Shown here: positions 7,927-15,856 of the stretch, piece by piece
How positions within the stretch are numbered: position 1 is the stretch's first letter
How the letters are laid out: every line of letters begins with the position of its first letter
Assembly (NCBI RefSeq): GCF_014202425.1
Contig: NZ_JACHGT010000025.1
Span: 11,883 to 75,882 of the forward strand
Source: Phytomonospora endophytica
GTDB lineage: Bacteria; Actinomycetota; Actinomycetes; Mycobacteriales; Micromonosporaceae
DNA: 64,000 nt
Direction of reading: 5' to 3'
The notes under the pieces: model-generated
Databases searched by the model: none
What the model saw: the letters and a program-made list of their open reading frames with translations, nothing else
What the model was told of the DNA's origin: nothing
Program-made: the position numbers and the translations under genes

Positions 7927-8979
7927 ATGGGCCGGCTCAGCAGGGCCGAACAGCAGGAGCGGAACAAGGCCAGGGTGCTGGCCGCCGCGCGCGAGGAGTT
8001 CACCGAACACGGCTACCGCGAGGCCAAGATCGACCGGATCGCCGACCGCGCCGAGCTCACCCGGGGTGCGGTGTACTCCAACTTCCCCGGCAAACGCGCC
8101 CTGTACTTCGCCGTGCTGGCCGAACTCGCCGCGACCACCCCCGCCCCGGCCGAACCCGCGCGCGTCTCGGTGCGCGAGGCCGCCGGAGCCGTCGCGCGGG
8201 CGTGGATGTCGCGGCTGCCGCTCTCCGAGGGTCCCGTCCACCTCGGCGCCGGCCTGCTCCCCGAGACCGCCGCCGACCAGGCCGTCCGCCTGCCGTTCGC
8301 GCAGCTGCTCAAGCTCGACGCGATCGTCCTCGGCCTCGCCCTGGAGAACCTCGACCCGCGCGGCGGGCGCCGCGTCCGCCTCGCCGAGTCGCTGCTCACC
8401 ACCCTGCACGGCGCCGGCCAGCTCGCCGCCTCCGCGCCCGGCTTCGTCGAGCCCTTCACCGTCGTCGCCGCCTGCGAGGCCCTCGCCGGGATCGACGACA
8501 CGTGGCCGGAGCCGGCCTACCTGCCCTTCATCGGGCCCGCGATCCCCTGTGACGACCCGTGGACGCCCCCGCCGGTCACCGACGCCCTGCGTGAGACCAC
8601 CGGCCCACCGCCCGCCGACGGGCTCGTCGCCGTACTCGGCCTGCACCGCCTCGAAGCCGTCGAGGAGGCCGCCCGCCGCGCCCCCGGCACCGACCTCACC
8701 ATCGCCCTCGTCACCGGCTCCCCCGCCGAACTGAAACCCCTGGCCCGGCTCGTGCTCACCGAGCTGCGCGACCGTCTCCGCCACGCCGCCCCGCCCGGCG
8801 CGTGGCCACGCGTCCGCCTCGTCCTCGACGGCGACGAACTCGCCGCCGCGCTCGGGCTCACCGCCGTCAGCGACGCCACCGAGGCCGCCGCCCTCGTGAC
8901 CGGCGGCCGGATCACCGCACGGGCCGAAGGCCGGGGCGCCTGCCACGCCGCCGCGAGCGCGTGGACCGGCCGGGTCTGA
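7927..8979 (+). CDS. TetR-family regulator with long C-terminal extension
   Basis: A 350-aa protein, much longer than the usual 190-230 aa. Residues 1-65 form the DNA-binding domain (VLAAAREEFTEHGYREAKID, then RGAVYSNFPGKRALY). A ligand-binding-like helical part runs to about 215. The extra about 125 residues form an alpha/beta-looking segment (LVAVLGLHRLEAVEEA, TIALVTGSPAELKPLA, VRLVLDGDELAAALGL) that I do not recognise; strand-helix alternation suggests a second sensor. The ATG follows GGGAG. It is divergent from the P450 and probably represses it through the palindrome at 7842-7874. Confidence 0.85.
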   Translation: MGRLSRAEQQERNKARVLAAAREEFTEHGYREAKIDRIADRAELTRGAVYSNFPGKRALYFAVLAELAATTPAPAEPARVSVREAAGAVARAWMSRLPLSEGPVHLGAGLLPETAADQAVRLPFAQLLKLDAIVLGLALENLDPRGGRRVRLAESLLTTLHGAGQLAASAPGFVEPFTVVAACEALAGIDDTWPEPAYLPFIGPAIPCDDPWTPPPVTDALRETTGPPPADGLVAVLGLHRLEAVEEAARRAPGTDLTIALVTGSPAELKPLARLVLTELRDRLRHAAPPGAWPRVRLVLDGDELAAALGLTAVSDATEAAALVTGGRITARAEGRGACHAAASAWTGRV

Positions 8980-9065
8980 GGCCGTCGGCGGCACCCGAAA
9001 GGACGCGGCGACGTACCGGTAGCATCGTCCGGATCCCCGCAGAAGCCACGGACACGGAGAGTGTG

Positions 9066-9857
9066 ATGGAGACCCCCGAAACGCCGGATGCGATCGCTCT
9101 GCCGTCGCCTTGGGCGGACAGTCGCGTCGCCATCGTCGTGCCGACCTACAACGAGCGCGGCAACCTCCGCGAGCTCTTCGACCGGATCGCCGCGCTGCCG
9201 CTGCCGAACCTGCGGATCATCATCGTCGACGACGGCTCGCCCGACGGGACCGCCGACGAGGCCGAACTGCTCGGCAAGGAGTTCGCGCCGGAACGGCCCG
9301 ACTTCGTGTCGGTCCTGCGCCGGGAGAGCAAGGACGGCCTCGGCCGCGCCTACATCGCCGGTTTCGGCAAGGCCCTGGAGACCGACGCCGAGTACATCGT
9401 GCAGATGGACGCCGACCTGAGTCACCCGCCGGAGTACGTGCCCTCGCTGCTCGGCGGACTGCTGTCCACCGACGCGAGCATGGTCATCGGCAGCCGCTAC
9501 GTCTCCGGTGGCTCCCTCGCCGACGAGTGGAAACTGCACCGGCGCTTCCTGTCGGGCTGGGCGAACGTCTACGTCAACGCCATCCTCGGCCTGCACATCC
9601 GCGACGCCACGGCCGGTTTCAAGATCTGGACGCGCGCGGCACTGCTCGCCGCCGAGCTGGATTCCCTGCACAGCAAGGGTTACAGCTTCCAGGTCGAGAT
9701 GAACTACGTGACGAAGCTGGCCGGCGGCAAGATCGTGGAGATCCCGATCCGTTTCCACGAAAGGCATGAGGGCGTCAGCAAGATGAGCCTGAAGGTCAAG
9801 ATCGAGTCGGCGAAGCTGCCCTTCCGGCTGCGGTTCGCCGGCCGCCGCAAGCCCTAG
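9066..9857 (+). CDS. ppm1: Polyprenol-phosphate mannose synthase (GT2)
   Basis: A 263-aa family 2 glycosyltransferase that transfers mannose from GDP-mannose to polyprenyl phosphate. Signatures are VVPTYNERGNL, IIIVDDGSPDGTADEA, the DxD-like motif MDADLSHPPEYV and GSRYVSGG, then FHERHEGVSKMS near the end. It lacks the acyltransferase domain of some actinobacterial fusions and has no membrane anchor. The ATG at 9066 follows GGAGAG. Its product is the donor for the Pmt protein mannosyltransferase at 20136, so the window holds both steps of bacterial O-mannosylation, although unlinked. The stop overlaps the convergent methyltransferase gene by 4 bp. Confidence 0.85.
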   Translation: METPETPDAIALPSPWADSRVAIVVPTYNERGNLRELFDRIAALPLPNLRIIIVDDGSPDGTADEAELLGKEFAPERPDFVSVLRRESKDGLGRAYIAGFGKALETDAEYIVQMDADLSHPPEYVPSLLGGLLSTDASMVIGSRYVSGGSLADEWKLHRRFLSGWANVYVNAILGLHIRDATAGFKIWTRAALLAAELDSLHSKGYSFQVEMNYVTKLAGGKIVEIPIRFHERHEGVSKMSLKVKIESAKLPFRLRFAGRRKP

Positions 9858-10624
9858 GCGAGCGGCTTCCCCCACACCACGGTCGCCACGACCTTGAGGT
9901 CGAGGCCGCCGTCGACGACGAAGGGCGCGACGACCTCCCGCACCTCGCGGTCGAAGTCGGCCGCCTCCTCGGCGGGCATGTTCTCCCGCGCCAGACTCGA
10001 CGTGGAGTGGAAACGCTCCACATAGGACTCCACGCTCTGCCGGTAGGTGACCGGCGCGGTCTCGGCGCGGCCCGTCTCGGCGAAGTGCCCGCCGTCGGAG
10101 ATCACGTCGACGACGGTGAAGTCCGGGTCGTAGCGGGGATTGCGGGAATGCCGCACGATCACCTCGTTGAGCGCGTCCTGCCAGGGCACGTCGCGTTCGC
10201 CGTGTTCGACGACGGCCAGCGGCGCCCCCTCGGCGGTGAGGTCGAGCAGTCGCGGCATGAGCGTCGGCCACGCCATCCAGTGCAGACTCGCGCCGGCCGT
10301 GACCAGGCCGTAGGGGCCGGTGAGGTCCACGGTCTCGGCCGCGCCGGTGATCCAGCGCAGGTTCTCCCGCGAACCGCCCGGCCGCTCCCGGCCGACCGCG
10401 ATCATCGCCGCCGACACGTCGACGGCGTCGACCCGGTCGACGAGCGCCGCCAGGGGCCGCGCGAGAGCGCCCTCCCCCGCCCCGAGATCGAGGACCGTGC
10501 GCGGCCGGTCGCCGAACAGCCCGGTCAGGATCCCGAAGACCTCGGCCGGATAGGGCGGACGGTGGCGGTAGGCGGCCGCGACGCCCTCGTGCGCGAATAC
10601 GGCGGCGAGTTCGGCGTGTTCCAT
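9854..10624 (-). CDS. SAM-dependent class I methyltransferase
   Basis: A 256-aa protein with a Rossmann-type methyltransferase fold: motif I VLDLGAGEGALA (about 44-55), acidic loop DAVDVSAAMI, and a post-motif region with TAGASLHWM typical of the methyltransferase 11/25 group. It resembles small-molecule methyltransferases of the trans-aconitate or ubiquinone-like class; the substrate is unknown. It lies 31 bp downstream of the ECF41 sigma gene on the same strand and could be the third gene of that operon. It converges on ppm1. Confidence 0.8.
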   Translation of the reverse strand: MEHAELAAVFAHEGVAAAYRHRPPYPAEVFGILTGLFGDRPRTVLDLGAGEGALARPLAALVDRVDAVDVSAAMIAVGRERPGGSRENLRWITGAAETVDLTGPYGLVTAGASLHWMAWPTLMPRLLDLTAEGAPLAVVEHGERDVPWQDALNEVIVRHSRNPRYDPDFTVVDVISDGGHFAETGRAETAPVTYRQSVESYVERFHSTSSLARENMPAEEAADFDREVREVVAPFVVDGGLDLKVVATVVWGKPLA

Positions 10625-10655
10625 CCCGCGATGGTGCCACTTCCCGGCCCCGGCG

Positions 10656-11573
10656 TCACTTGCGCACGCGACCGACTTCGCGGAGGGCCGCCCAGGCGTC
10701 GGCGACCGGGCCGAGGTGGGCGAGCTTGTCGGGGTTGTTGACCGCGCGGATGGTCTGGATGCGGCCCTCCTGGATGTCGAGGCTCCACACGCTCAAGATC
10801 CCGCCCTCGCGGTAGCGGAGCACCACGCCGGGACGACCGTTGACCTCGTGGGGCTCGATGGTCCCGCCGATCTCGGTGAAGGTCGGCAGGAACAGGACCA
10901 GCATCCGCGTCACGTTGTCGAAGCCGACCGACATGCCGCGCGAGAACTGCGGTGCCTTGCCACCGGAGTCGCCGACCATCCGCACATCGGCCGACAGCAG
11001 TTCGCGCAGGCTCTCCACGTCGCCTTCGGCCATGGCGTCGAAGAAGCGCCCGGCGAGTTCCTCGCGTTCGCGGCGGTCGGCCTCGAAGCGGGGGCGCCCG
11101 CCCTCCATGTGGCGGCGGGCGCGGACCGCGAGTTGCCGGCACGCCGCCTCGGAACGCCCGACGGCCGCGGCGATGTCGGGGAAACCGAAGGCGAAGACCT
11201 CGCGCAGCACGAAGACCGCGCGTTCGAGCGGGCTGAGCCTTTCGAGGAGGAGCAGCGCGGCCATCGACACCGAGTCGGCGAGCTCGGCCGAGCGTTCCGG
11301 GTCCTCGTAGGGGTCGGTGAGGAGGGGTTCGGGGAACCACGGGCCGACGTACTCCTCGCGGCGGACACGGGCGGAGCGGAGGACGTCGATGGAGATCCGG
11401 GTGACGACGGCCGAGAGGAAGGACTTGGCCGACGCCGGTTCGGTGTCGGTGGCCTCCCAGCGCAGCCAGGTCTCCTGGACGGCGTCCTCGGCTTCGCCGA
11501 CGCTGCCGAGGATGCGGTAGGCGATGGTGAACAGGAGCGGGCGCAGTTCCTCGAACTCCTCGTCGCGGTCCAT
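10656..11573 (-). CDS. ECF41-type (SigJ-like) RNA polymerase sigma factor
   Basis: A 305-aa ECF sigma factor with region 2 (LLFTIAYRILGSVGEAEDAV), region 4 (LSPLERAVFVLREVFAFGF) and a fused C-terminal SnoaL-like domain. ECF41 hallmarks are visible: a WxPEPL linker (WFPEPLL), a DGGGK-like motif (DSGGKA at about 199-204) and NPDKL near the C terminus. In this group the fused domain modulates activity instead of a separate anti-sigma factor. The gene starts 11 bp after the SDR stop, matching the usual pairing of ECF41 genes with a carboxymuconolactone decarboxylase, oxidoreductase or epimerase gene. Likely autoregulated through the promoter at 12371-12397. Confidence 0.9.
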   Translation of the reverse strand: MDRDEEFEELRPLLFTIAYRILGSVGEAEDAVQETWLRWEATDTEPASAKSFLSAVVTRISIDVLRSARVRREEYVGPWFPEPLLTDPYEDPERSAELADSVSMAALLLLERLSPLERAVFVLREVFAFGFPDIAAAVGRSEAACRQLAVRARRHMEGGRPRFEADRREREELAGRFFDAMAEGDVESLRELLSADVRMVGDSGGKAPQFSRGMSVGFDNVTRMLVLFLPTFTEIGGTIEPHEVNGRPGVVLRYREGGILSVWSLDIQEGRIQTIRAVNNPDKLAHLGPVADAWAALREVGRVRK

Positions 11574-11584
11574 GTGCGCGCCTC

Positions 11585-12334
11585 CTACCAGGGCTCGGGG
11601 CCGGTCTCGCCGAAGAAGCCGCCGGTCGGGCCGTCGTCGTCGAGGGTGGCGTACTCGACCATCACCTTGGCGCCCTGCGCCGGGGTGAGGAAGCCCTGGT
11701 GATTGTTGATCTCGGTGTCAACGTATCCGGGCGCGACGGCGTTGACCAGGAAGCCGTCGGCGCGCAGTTCGTTGGCGTACTGGACGGTGAGGGAGTTCAG
11801 GGCCGTCTTGGAAGGCGTGTACGCCGCGGAGTGCACCAGCGAGGACAGGACGCTCGTCGGGTCGGCCGACAGCTCCAGCGACGCGGCACCACTGCTGACG
11901 TTGACGATGCGCGGGGCCCGCGACCTGCGCATCAGGGGGAGTACGGCGTTGGTCACCGCGATGACGCCGAAGACGTTGGTCTCGAAGACCGCGCGGACCA
12001 TGTCGAGGTCGACGGTGCTGGGGATCTGGTCGACGGCGTCGGCGGGCGAGACCTTGCCGGAGCCGGTGATGCCGGCGTTGTTGACGAGGACGTCGAGGTG
12101 GCCGTAGGTCTCCTCGATGTGCTTCGCGGTCCGCTGGATGGTCGCCGCGTCGGTCACGTCGAGGGTGATGGGGTGGACGTCGCCGTCGATGGCCGCGGCG
12201 GCCTCGGCGCCTTTCGCGGCGTCGCGGGCGCCGAGCAGGACGGTCATGCCCAGCGCGGCCAGTTGCTCGGCGACCGCGCGCCCGATGCCCTTGTTCGCGC
12301 CGGTGACGAGGGCGACTCGCAGGTATTCGCTCAT
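11585..12334 (-). CDS. Short-chain dehydrogenase/reductase, ECF41 partner
   Basis: A 249-aa classical SDR: the cofactor motif TGANKGIG at about residues 11-18, NNAG, catalytic Ser in VNVSSGAAS and YTPSK with the Tyr/Lys pair. It probably reduces or oxidises a carbonyl substrate with NAD(P)H; the identity is unknown. The ATG at 12334 is preceded by AAGGAG. It is the first gene of a unit with the ECF41 sigma factor, and an ECF41-type promoter lies 36 bp upstream. SDRs of this kind are the typical target genes of ECF41 regulators. Confidence 0.88.
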   Translation of the reverse strand: MSEYLRVALVTGANKGIGRAVAEQLAALGMTVLLGARDAAKGAEAAAAIDGDVHPITLDVTDAATIQRTAKHIEETYGHLDVLVNNAGITGSGKVSPADAVDQIPSTVDLDMVRAVFETNVFGVIAVTNAVLPLMRRSRAPRIVNVSSGAASLELSADPTSVLSSLVHSAAYTPSKTALNSLTVQYANELRADGFLVNAVAPGYVDTEINNHQGFLTPAQGAKVMVEYATLDDDGPTGGFFGETGPEPW

Positions 12335-12370
12335 CGTTGCTCCTTGGATCGGTGTCGGTTCACCACCCGA

Positions 12371-12397
12371 GACGAGACAGCGCGGCCTACGGTGACA
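12371..12397 (-). promoter_or_regulatory. ECF41-type promoter of the SDR-sigma operon
   Basis: On the minus strand TGTCACC (12397-12391) is followed after 16 bp by CGTC (12374-12371), close to the published ECF41 consensus TGTCACA and CGTC. The -10 lies 36 bp upstream of the SDR start codon, so the sigma factor probably activates its own operon. Confidence 0.7.
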
Positions 12398-12472
12398 TGG
12401 GGTGACGGGGGTCTCGGTCGTGTCGTACCCGCGTTCTACGGTGTCGGTGTCGCGACCCAGGGAGCTGAGGAC

Positions 12473-13195
12473 ATGAGGGCATTGCTGACCTCGTCGGGGA
12501 TCACGAACGGCGCCATCGGGGCCGCGCTCGTCGAGCTGCTGGGCAGACCGGTCGCCGAGTCGAGCGCGCTGGTGATCCCGACGGCCCTCCATCCGTTCCC
12601 GGGTGGGCCGGAGATGGCGTATCGCGCGCTTTCCCCGGAGAGCCGGACCCGCTTCGGCGCCCTGGGTTGGAAGTCGCTGGGGATCCTCGAACTGACGGCG
12701 CTGCCGAGCATCGACCCGGATGTGTGGACCCCGGCGGTCCGGGCGGCCGACGCGCTGCTGGTGTGCGGCGGGGACCCGCTGTTCCTCGCGGGGTGGATGC
12801 GCAGGTCGGGCCTTGCCGGTCTGCTGCCGACGATGCGGCCCGAGGCGGTTTACGTGGGCGTGAGCGCGGGGAGCATCGCCGCGGCCTCCACCTTCGTCGA
12901 GACCTACACGGAGCCGCCGCACGGCAACGACGGGCCGTGGGAGTCGGAGGCCGTCGAGTTCGAGGGCGGCGTCGACAGGATCCTGGTCAAAGGGCAGGGG
13001 GCCGGGCTCGTCGACTTCGCGGTGATCCCGCACCTGGAGAACCCCGGCCACCCCGACGCGTCGCTCGCCAACGCGGAGAAGTGGGCGGCGCGGATTCCCG
13101 CGCCGACGTACGCGATCGACGACGATTCGGCCGTCGCGGTGGCCGACGGCGACGTGCGGGTCGTGTCCGAGGGGCAGTGGAGGCTGTTCGCCTAA
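12473..13195 (+). CDS. Peptidase S51 (dipeptidase E-like) family protein
   Basis: A 240-aa cytosolic protein of the PepE/cyanophycinase-like class I glutamine amidotransferase fold. The nucleophile Ser lies in VGVSAGSIAAA, and LLVCGGDPLFLAGW precedes it as in PepE. It probably hydrolyses a small peptide such as an Asp-X dipeptide; specificity is not deducible. The ATG follows GGGAG. It is divergent from the SDR-sigma operon and overlaps the convergent hydrolase by 4 bp. Confidence 0.8.
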   Translation: MRALLTSSGITNGAIGAALVELLGRPVAESSALVIPTALHPFPGGPEMAYRALSPESRTRFGALGWKSLGILELTALPSIDPDVWTPAVRAADALLVCGGDPLFLAGWMRRSGLAGLLPTMRPEAVYVGVSAGSIAAASTFVETYTEPPHGNDGPWESEAVEFEGGVDRILVKGQGAGLVDFAVIPHLENPGHPDASLANAEKWAARIPAPTYAIDDDSAVAVADGDVRVVSEGQWRLFA

Positions 13196-13974
13196 CGGTC
13201 GAGCAGGCGGTGGTAGAAACCGTCGATGGCGTGGGCGACCGCGCCGGGGGCGGTGCGGTTGGCGTCGTGGGGCAGTCCGGCGAGGACGGCCTGGTCGGCG
13301 TTGGGGAGGACGGCGGCCAGGGCCTCGTCGCGTTCGCGCGCGAGAGCCGTGCTGCGTTCCCCGCGCAGGAGGAGGACGGGCGTGGTGATGGCGGCGTAGG
13401 CGCCGAGGCGGACGCCGAGCTCGTGGATCGCCTTCATGTCGTCGATCTGGCGCGGGACGAGTTCCCGGTAGGGCTTGCGGAGGGCGACGTAGGCGCCGCC
13501 GAGCCAGGCGACCGGCGTGGGGAGGCGCAGGACCTCGCGGCTGAAGATGCGCATGGCGCGGCCCGGTTTCCCCTCGGCGACGGCGGCGCGGGAGCGGGCG
13601 AGGGGTTCGTCCCATGGATCGGCGCGGAGGGTCACGGCCGGGTCGAACAGCAGCGCTCCGGTGAACAGCTCCGGCGTGGCGACGAGCGCTTCGAGGGCGG
13701 CGACACCGCCCGAGGAGTGTCCGACGAGCAGGAGGGGCGTGCCGAGGGTGCGGGCGAGCTCGGCGACGTCGGCGGCCTCCTGGGCCATGGTGAAGCCGCC
13801 GTCGGGGGCGTGCAGGTCGAGGCGGTACTGGCGGCGGTGTGGGCGGACGACGCGGTAGGTCGCGGTCAGGCGGGCGGCGACGGCGCCCCAGCGCGAGCCG
13901 TCGTCCATACCGGGGTGCAGGACGAGGATCGCGGGGCCGGAGCCTTCGTCGCGGTAGCGGATGTCGGGGTCCAT
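13192..13974 (-). CDS. Alpha/beta hydrolase
   Basis: A 260-aa alpha/beta hydrolase: nucleophile elbow GHSSGG, oxyanion-region HPGMDDGSRW, and a C-terminal His in LPHDANRTAPG. The ATG at 13974 is preceded by AAGGAGG, the best ribosome site in this area; a start further upstream would cross the operator. Divergent from a TetR gene 56 bp away with two tetO-like palindromes between them, so it is the probable repressed target. The substrate may be the inducing ester or lactone. Confidence 0.85.
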   Translation of the reverse strand: MDPDIRYRDEGSGPAILVLHPGMDDGSRWGAVAARLTATYRVVRPHRRQYRLDLHAPDGGFTMAQEAADVAELARTLGTPLLLVGHSSGGVAALEALVATPELFTGALLFDPAVTLRADPWDEPLARSRAAVAEGKPGRAMRIFSREVLRLPTPVAWLGGAYVALRKPYRELVPRQIDDMKAIHELGVRLGAYAAITTPVLLLRGERSTALARERDEALAAVLPNADQAVLAGLPHDANRTAPGAVAHAIDGFYHRLLDR

Positions 13975-13985
13975 GACGTGCCTCC

Positions 13986-14019
13986 TTAGCAATGCTAAGG
14001 AGCAGCTTAGCACTGCTAA
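13986..14019. promoter_or_regulatory. Twin palindromic TetR operators
   Basis: TTAGCAATGCTAA (13986-13998) and TTAGCACTGCTAA (14007-14019) are two 13-bp palindromes of form TTAGC-N3-GCTAA. Their centres are 21 bp apart, two helical turns, in the gap between the divergent hydrolase and TetR genes. The first nearly abuts the hydrolase ribosome site. Confidence 0.75.
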
Positions 14020-14030
14020 AGTGGGCGGTG

Positions 14031-14636
14031 ATGAGCGAGAAACCCGGCCTGACCCGCGCGGGCCTTATCGACGCGGCCCTCACCCTGCTCGACGAGGTCG
14101 GCCTGAAAGGCCTCACCGTGCGGCGGCTCGCCGCCGACCTCGGCGTGAAGTCACCCGCGCTGTACTGGCACATCCGCACGAAACAGGAGTTGCTCGACGG
14201 GGTGGCCGAGGCGATCGTCCGCGCCGCCGGACTGGGACCGCCGCACGACGGCGAACCCTGGCAGGACTGGCTCGTCCGGCGCGCGCTCGCCTACCGCGCC
14301 GCCGTCCTCGGCCACCGCGACGGGGCCCTCGTCGTCGCGTCCTCGACCCGCCTGGGCGCCGAGGCCCTGGAACTGTTCGACGCCGAACTCCGCGCCCTGG
14401 TCGCCGAGGGCTTCACCCCGCGACTCGCGCTGGACACGATCAGCGCCCTCAGCCACTACACGACGGGTTTCCTGCTGCGGGAACAGTCACCGCCGACAGC
14501 CGGCGCGGGGCCGGTCGGCGCACTGCCCGGGACGCTGGTTGCCGCCCGCCGCGCGGGCGGCGGCGGCTTCGAGACAGGTGCGCGGTTGATCGTCGCGGGG
14601 GCCGAGCGGGAACTGGCCGGGGTCACGGGCGGCTGA
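14031..14636 (+). CDS. TetR-family repressor (TetR_C class)
   Basis: A 201-aa repressor close in layout to classical TetR: the HTH at about 25-45 (LTVRRLAADLGVKSPALYWH) followed by IRTKQELLDGVAEAI. The C-terminal domain includes SALSHYTTGFLLREQ, similar to tetracycline-repressor-type ligand domains. The ATG at 14031 is chosen over an in-frame upstream one that would overlap an operator. It probably represses itself and the divergent hydrolase at 13192 via the two TTAGC-N3-GCTAA sites. Its 3' end overlaps the NUDIX gene by 14 bp. Confidence 0.87.
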   Translation: MSEKPGLTRAGLIDAALTLLDEVGLKGLTVRRLAADLGVKSPALYWHIRTKQELLDGVAEAIVRAAGLGPPHDGEPWQDWLVRRALAYRAAVLGHRDGALVVASSTRLGAEALELFDAELRALVAEGFTPRLALDTISALSHYTTGFLLREQSPPTAGAGPVGALPGTLVAARRAGGGGFETGARLIVAGAERELAGVTGG

Positions 14637-15117
14637 AGGACCGATCGGCGGCCGCCGCCGGGACAGGGCGGCCGTACTCCAGGTAGGCCGCCCCGCCATC
14701 GCGCTTGGCGGCGAGCGCCGCCTGGATCCGCAGGACGAGGCGCTCGATCGTGTGGTCGCCGAGATCCTCCGGGGCCACGTACTCCCAGCCGGCCAGTTCC
14801 CCGTCGGGGAAGTGGATCGCGTCGTGCTGCTCGGGCGACAGGTGCCCGCCGTCGAAGACGAACAGGAGTTTGTCACCGTCCTTGACCGTCCGCGCCCAGT
14901 CGACGACGAGCAGCGGACCGATGTCGGCCCGGATCCCGAGCTCCTCGTGGACCTCGCGCGCGCACGCGGCGGCCGGACTCTCGCCCGGCTCGACGTAACC
15001 GCCCGGGATGTCGCGGTAGGCCTTGTACGTGGGCTCGACCAGCAGAACCCGCCCGGCCTCGTCGGTGAACAGCGCACCGGCGGCGAGCGCGGCACGCGTC
15101 GGATTGTGGAGCGGCAT
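14623..15117 (-). CDS. NUDIX hydrolase
   Basis: A 164-aa protein with a complete Nudix box: GGYVEPGESPAAACAREV continuing into HEELGI, with both catalytic Glu residues. It hydrolyses nucleoside diphosphate-X compounds; the substrate is not predictable. No signal or membrane span. It converges on the TetR gene and is followed upstream by the MFS remnant. Confidence 0.88.
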   Translation of the reverse strand: MPLHNPTRAALAAGALFTDEAGRVLLVEPTYKAYRDIPGGYVEPGESPAAACAREVHEELGIRADIGPLLVVDWARTVKDGDKLLFVFDGGHLSPEQHDAIHFPDGELAGWEYVAPEDLGDHTIERLVLRIQAALAAKRDGGAAYLEYGRPVPAAAADRSFSRP

Positions 15118-15140
15118 GCGGCGAAGCTACCGGCCCGCCG

Positions 15141-15460
15141 TCACACCCGTCCGGACCGCACCCCGTCCCTCCGCGACGTCAGTGCTGTCGCGAGCAACGC
15201 CAGACCCGCGGCCGGGAGCCCGAGCAGCGTGACCGCCGTCCACTCCTGACTGCGCCTGTCCACGAGGTGCCCGGCGGCGACGTTGCCGGCGAGGACGCCG
15301 ACGCCCCGGGCGGACAGGGTCACGGTGAGCGCCCTGGGGAAGGCCTCCGAGGTCATCGCGCCGATGTAGGTGTAGACGGTGAAGTGACCCGCCATCACCA
15401 GCAGCGTCGACCCGAGGATCGCCGTCACCCTGGGCCGTCGCCAGCGTGGCGCGTCAAGAA
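15141..15460 (-). pseudogene. Remnant of an MFS transporter gene
   Basis: About 100 codons of an arabinose-efflux/DHA1-type MFS permease survive. Reading into the VOC gene's stop region gives DAPRWRRPRVTAILG (cytoplasmic loop) followed by two to three membrane helices (STLLVMAGHFTVYTYIGAM, then VLAGNVAAGHLVDR). The N-terminal half is missing and the frame ends after the helix LLGLPAAGLALLATAL. A full transporter needs about 400 aa. The upstream break coincides with the 3' end of the VOC gene, suggesting a deletion joined the two. Confidence 0.6.
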
Positions 15461-15798
15461 CGCTCCCCCGGCTCTTCGGACAGGCTGAACGCCACGCCCT
15501 GGTCGTCGACGCAGTGCGCGTACGCGCCCGACGGGATGGTGACCGGGTCGTCCGCCGTGCCGCCGAGTTCGCGCACGCGGGCGACGGCGGCGGCGATGTC
15601 GTCGACGGCGAAGAAGATCCGCGGATGCCGCGAGGCGTCGTCGTGCGGGGAACCGCCCGTCGGTGCGGACCCGTCGATCATCGAGTAGCCGGGGAAGTTG
15701 CCCGCGCGGAACCGCCAGCCGAACAGCGAGCCCCAGAAACGCTCGGTCGCCGCGATGTCGCCGGCCGGCAGCTCGAAGTACGTGACCTTTCCGTTCAT
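15454..15798 (-). CDS. VOC-family (glyoxalase-like) protein
   Basis: A 114-aa vicinal-oxygen-chelate protein: MNGKVTYFELPAGD at the start and the repeated beta-alpha-beta-beta-beta module (TERFWGSLFGWRF, then DIAAAVARVRELGG and DDQGVAFSLSE). Such proteins bind metals or small molecules as glyoxalases, dioxygenases or resistance proteins. The ATG at 15798 follows GGAGGA. Divergent from a MarR gene with two matched operators, so probably its repressed target. Confidence 0.85.
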   Translation of the reverse strand: MNGKVTYFELPAGDIAATERFWGSLFGWRFRAGNFPGYSMIDGSAPTGGSPHDDASRHPRIFFAVDDIAAAVARVRELGGTADDPVTIPSGAYAHCVDDQGVAFSLSEEPGERS

Positions 15799-15811
15799 GA
15801 TCGTCCTCCTC

Positions 15812-15856
15812 ATGTCAATGTCCTGACATTGGGAGCCTATGTCAAACTACTGACAT
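15812..15856. promoter_or_regulatory. Two ATGTCA-N6-TGACAT operators for MarR
   Basis: Perfect palindromes ATGTCA-N6-TGACAT at 15812-15829 and 15839-15856, centres 27 bp apart. The first precedes the VOC gene; the second overlaps the marR start codon, so a bound repressor could block its own transcription. Confidence 0.8.

Noticed and set aside
11585-14179. One very long minus-strand protein of 864 aa
   Set aside because: Only its last 249 residues are a real SDR with its own start and promoter; the rest crosses unrelated genes in the wrong frame.
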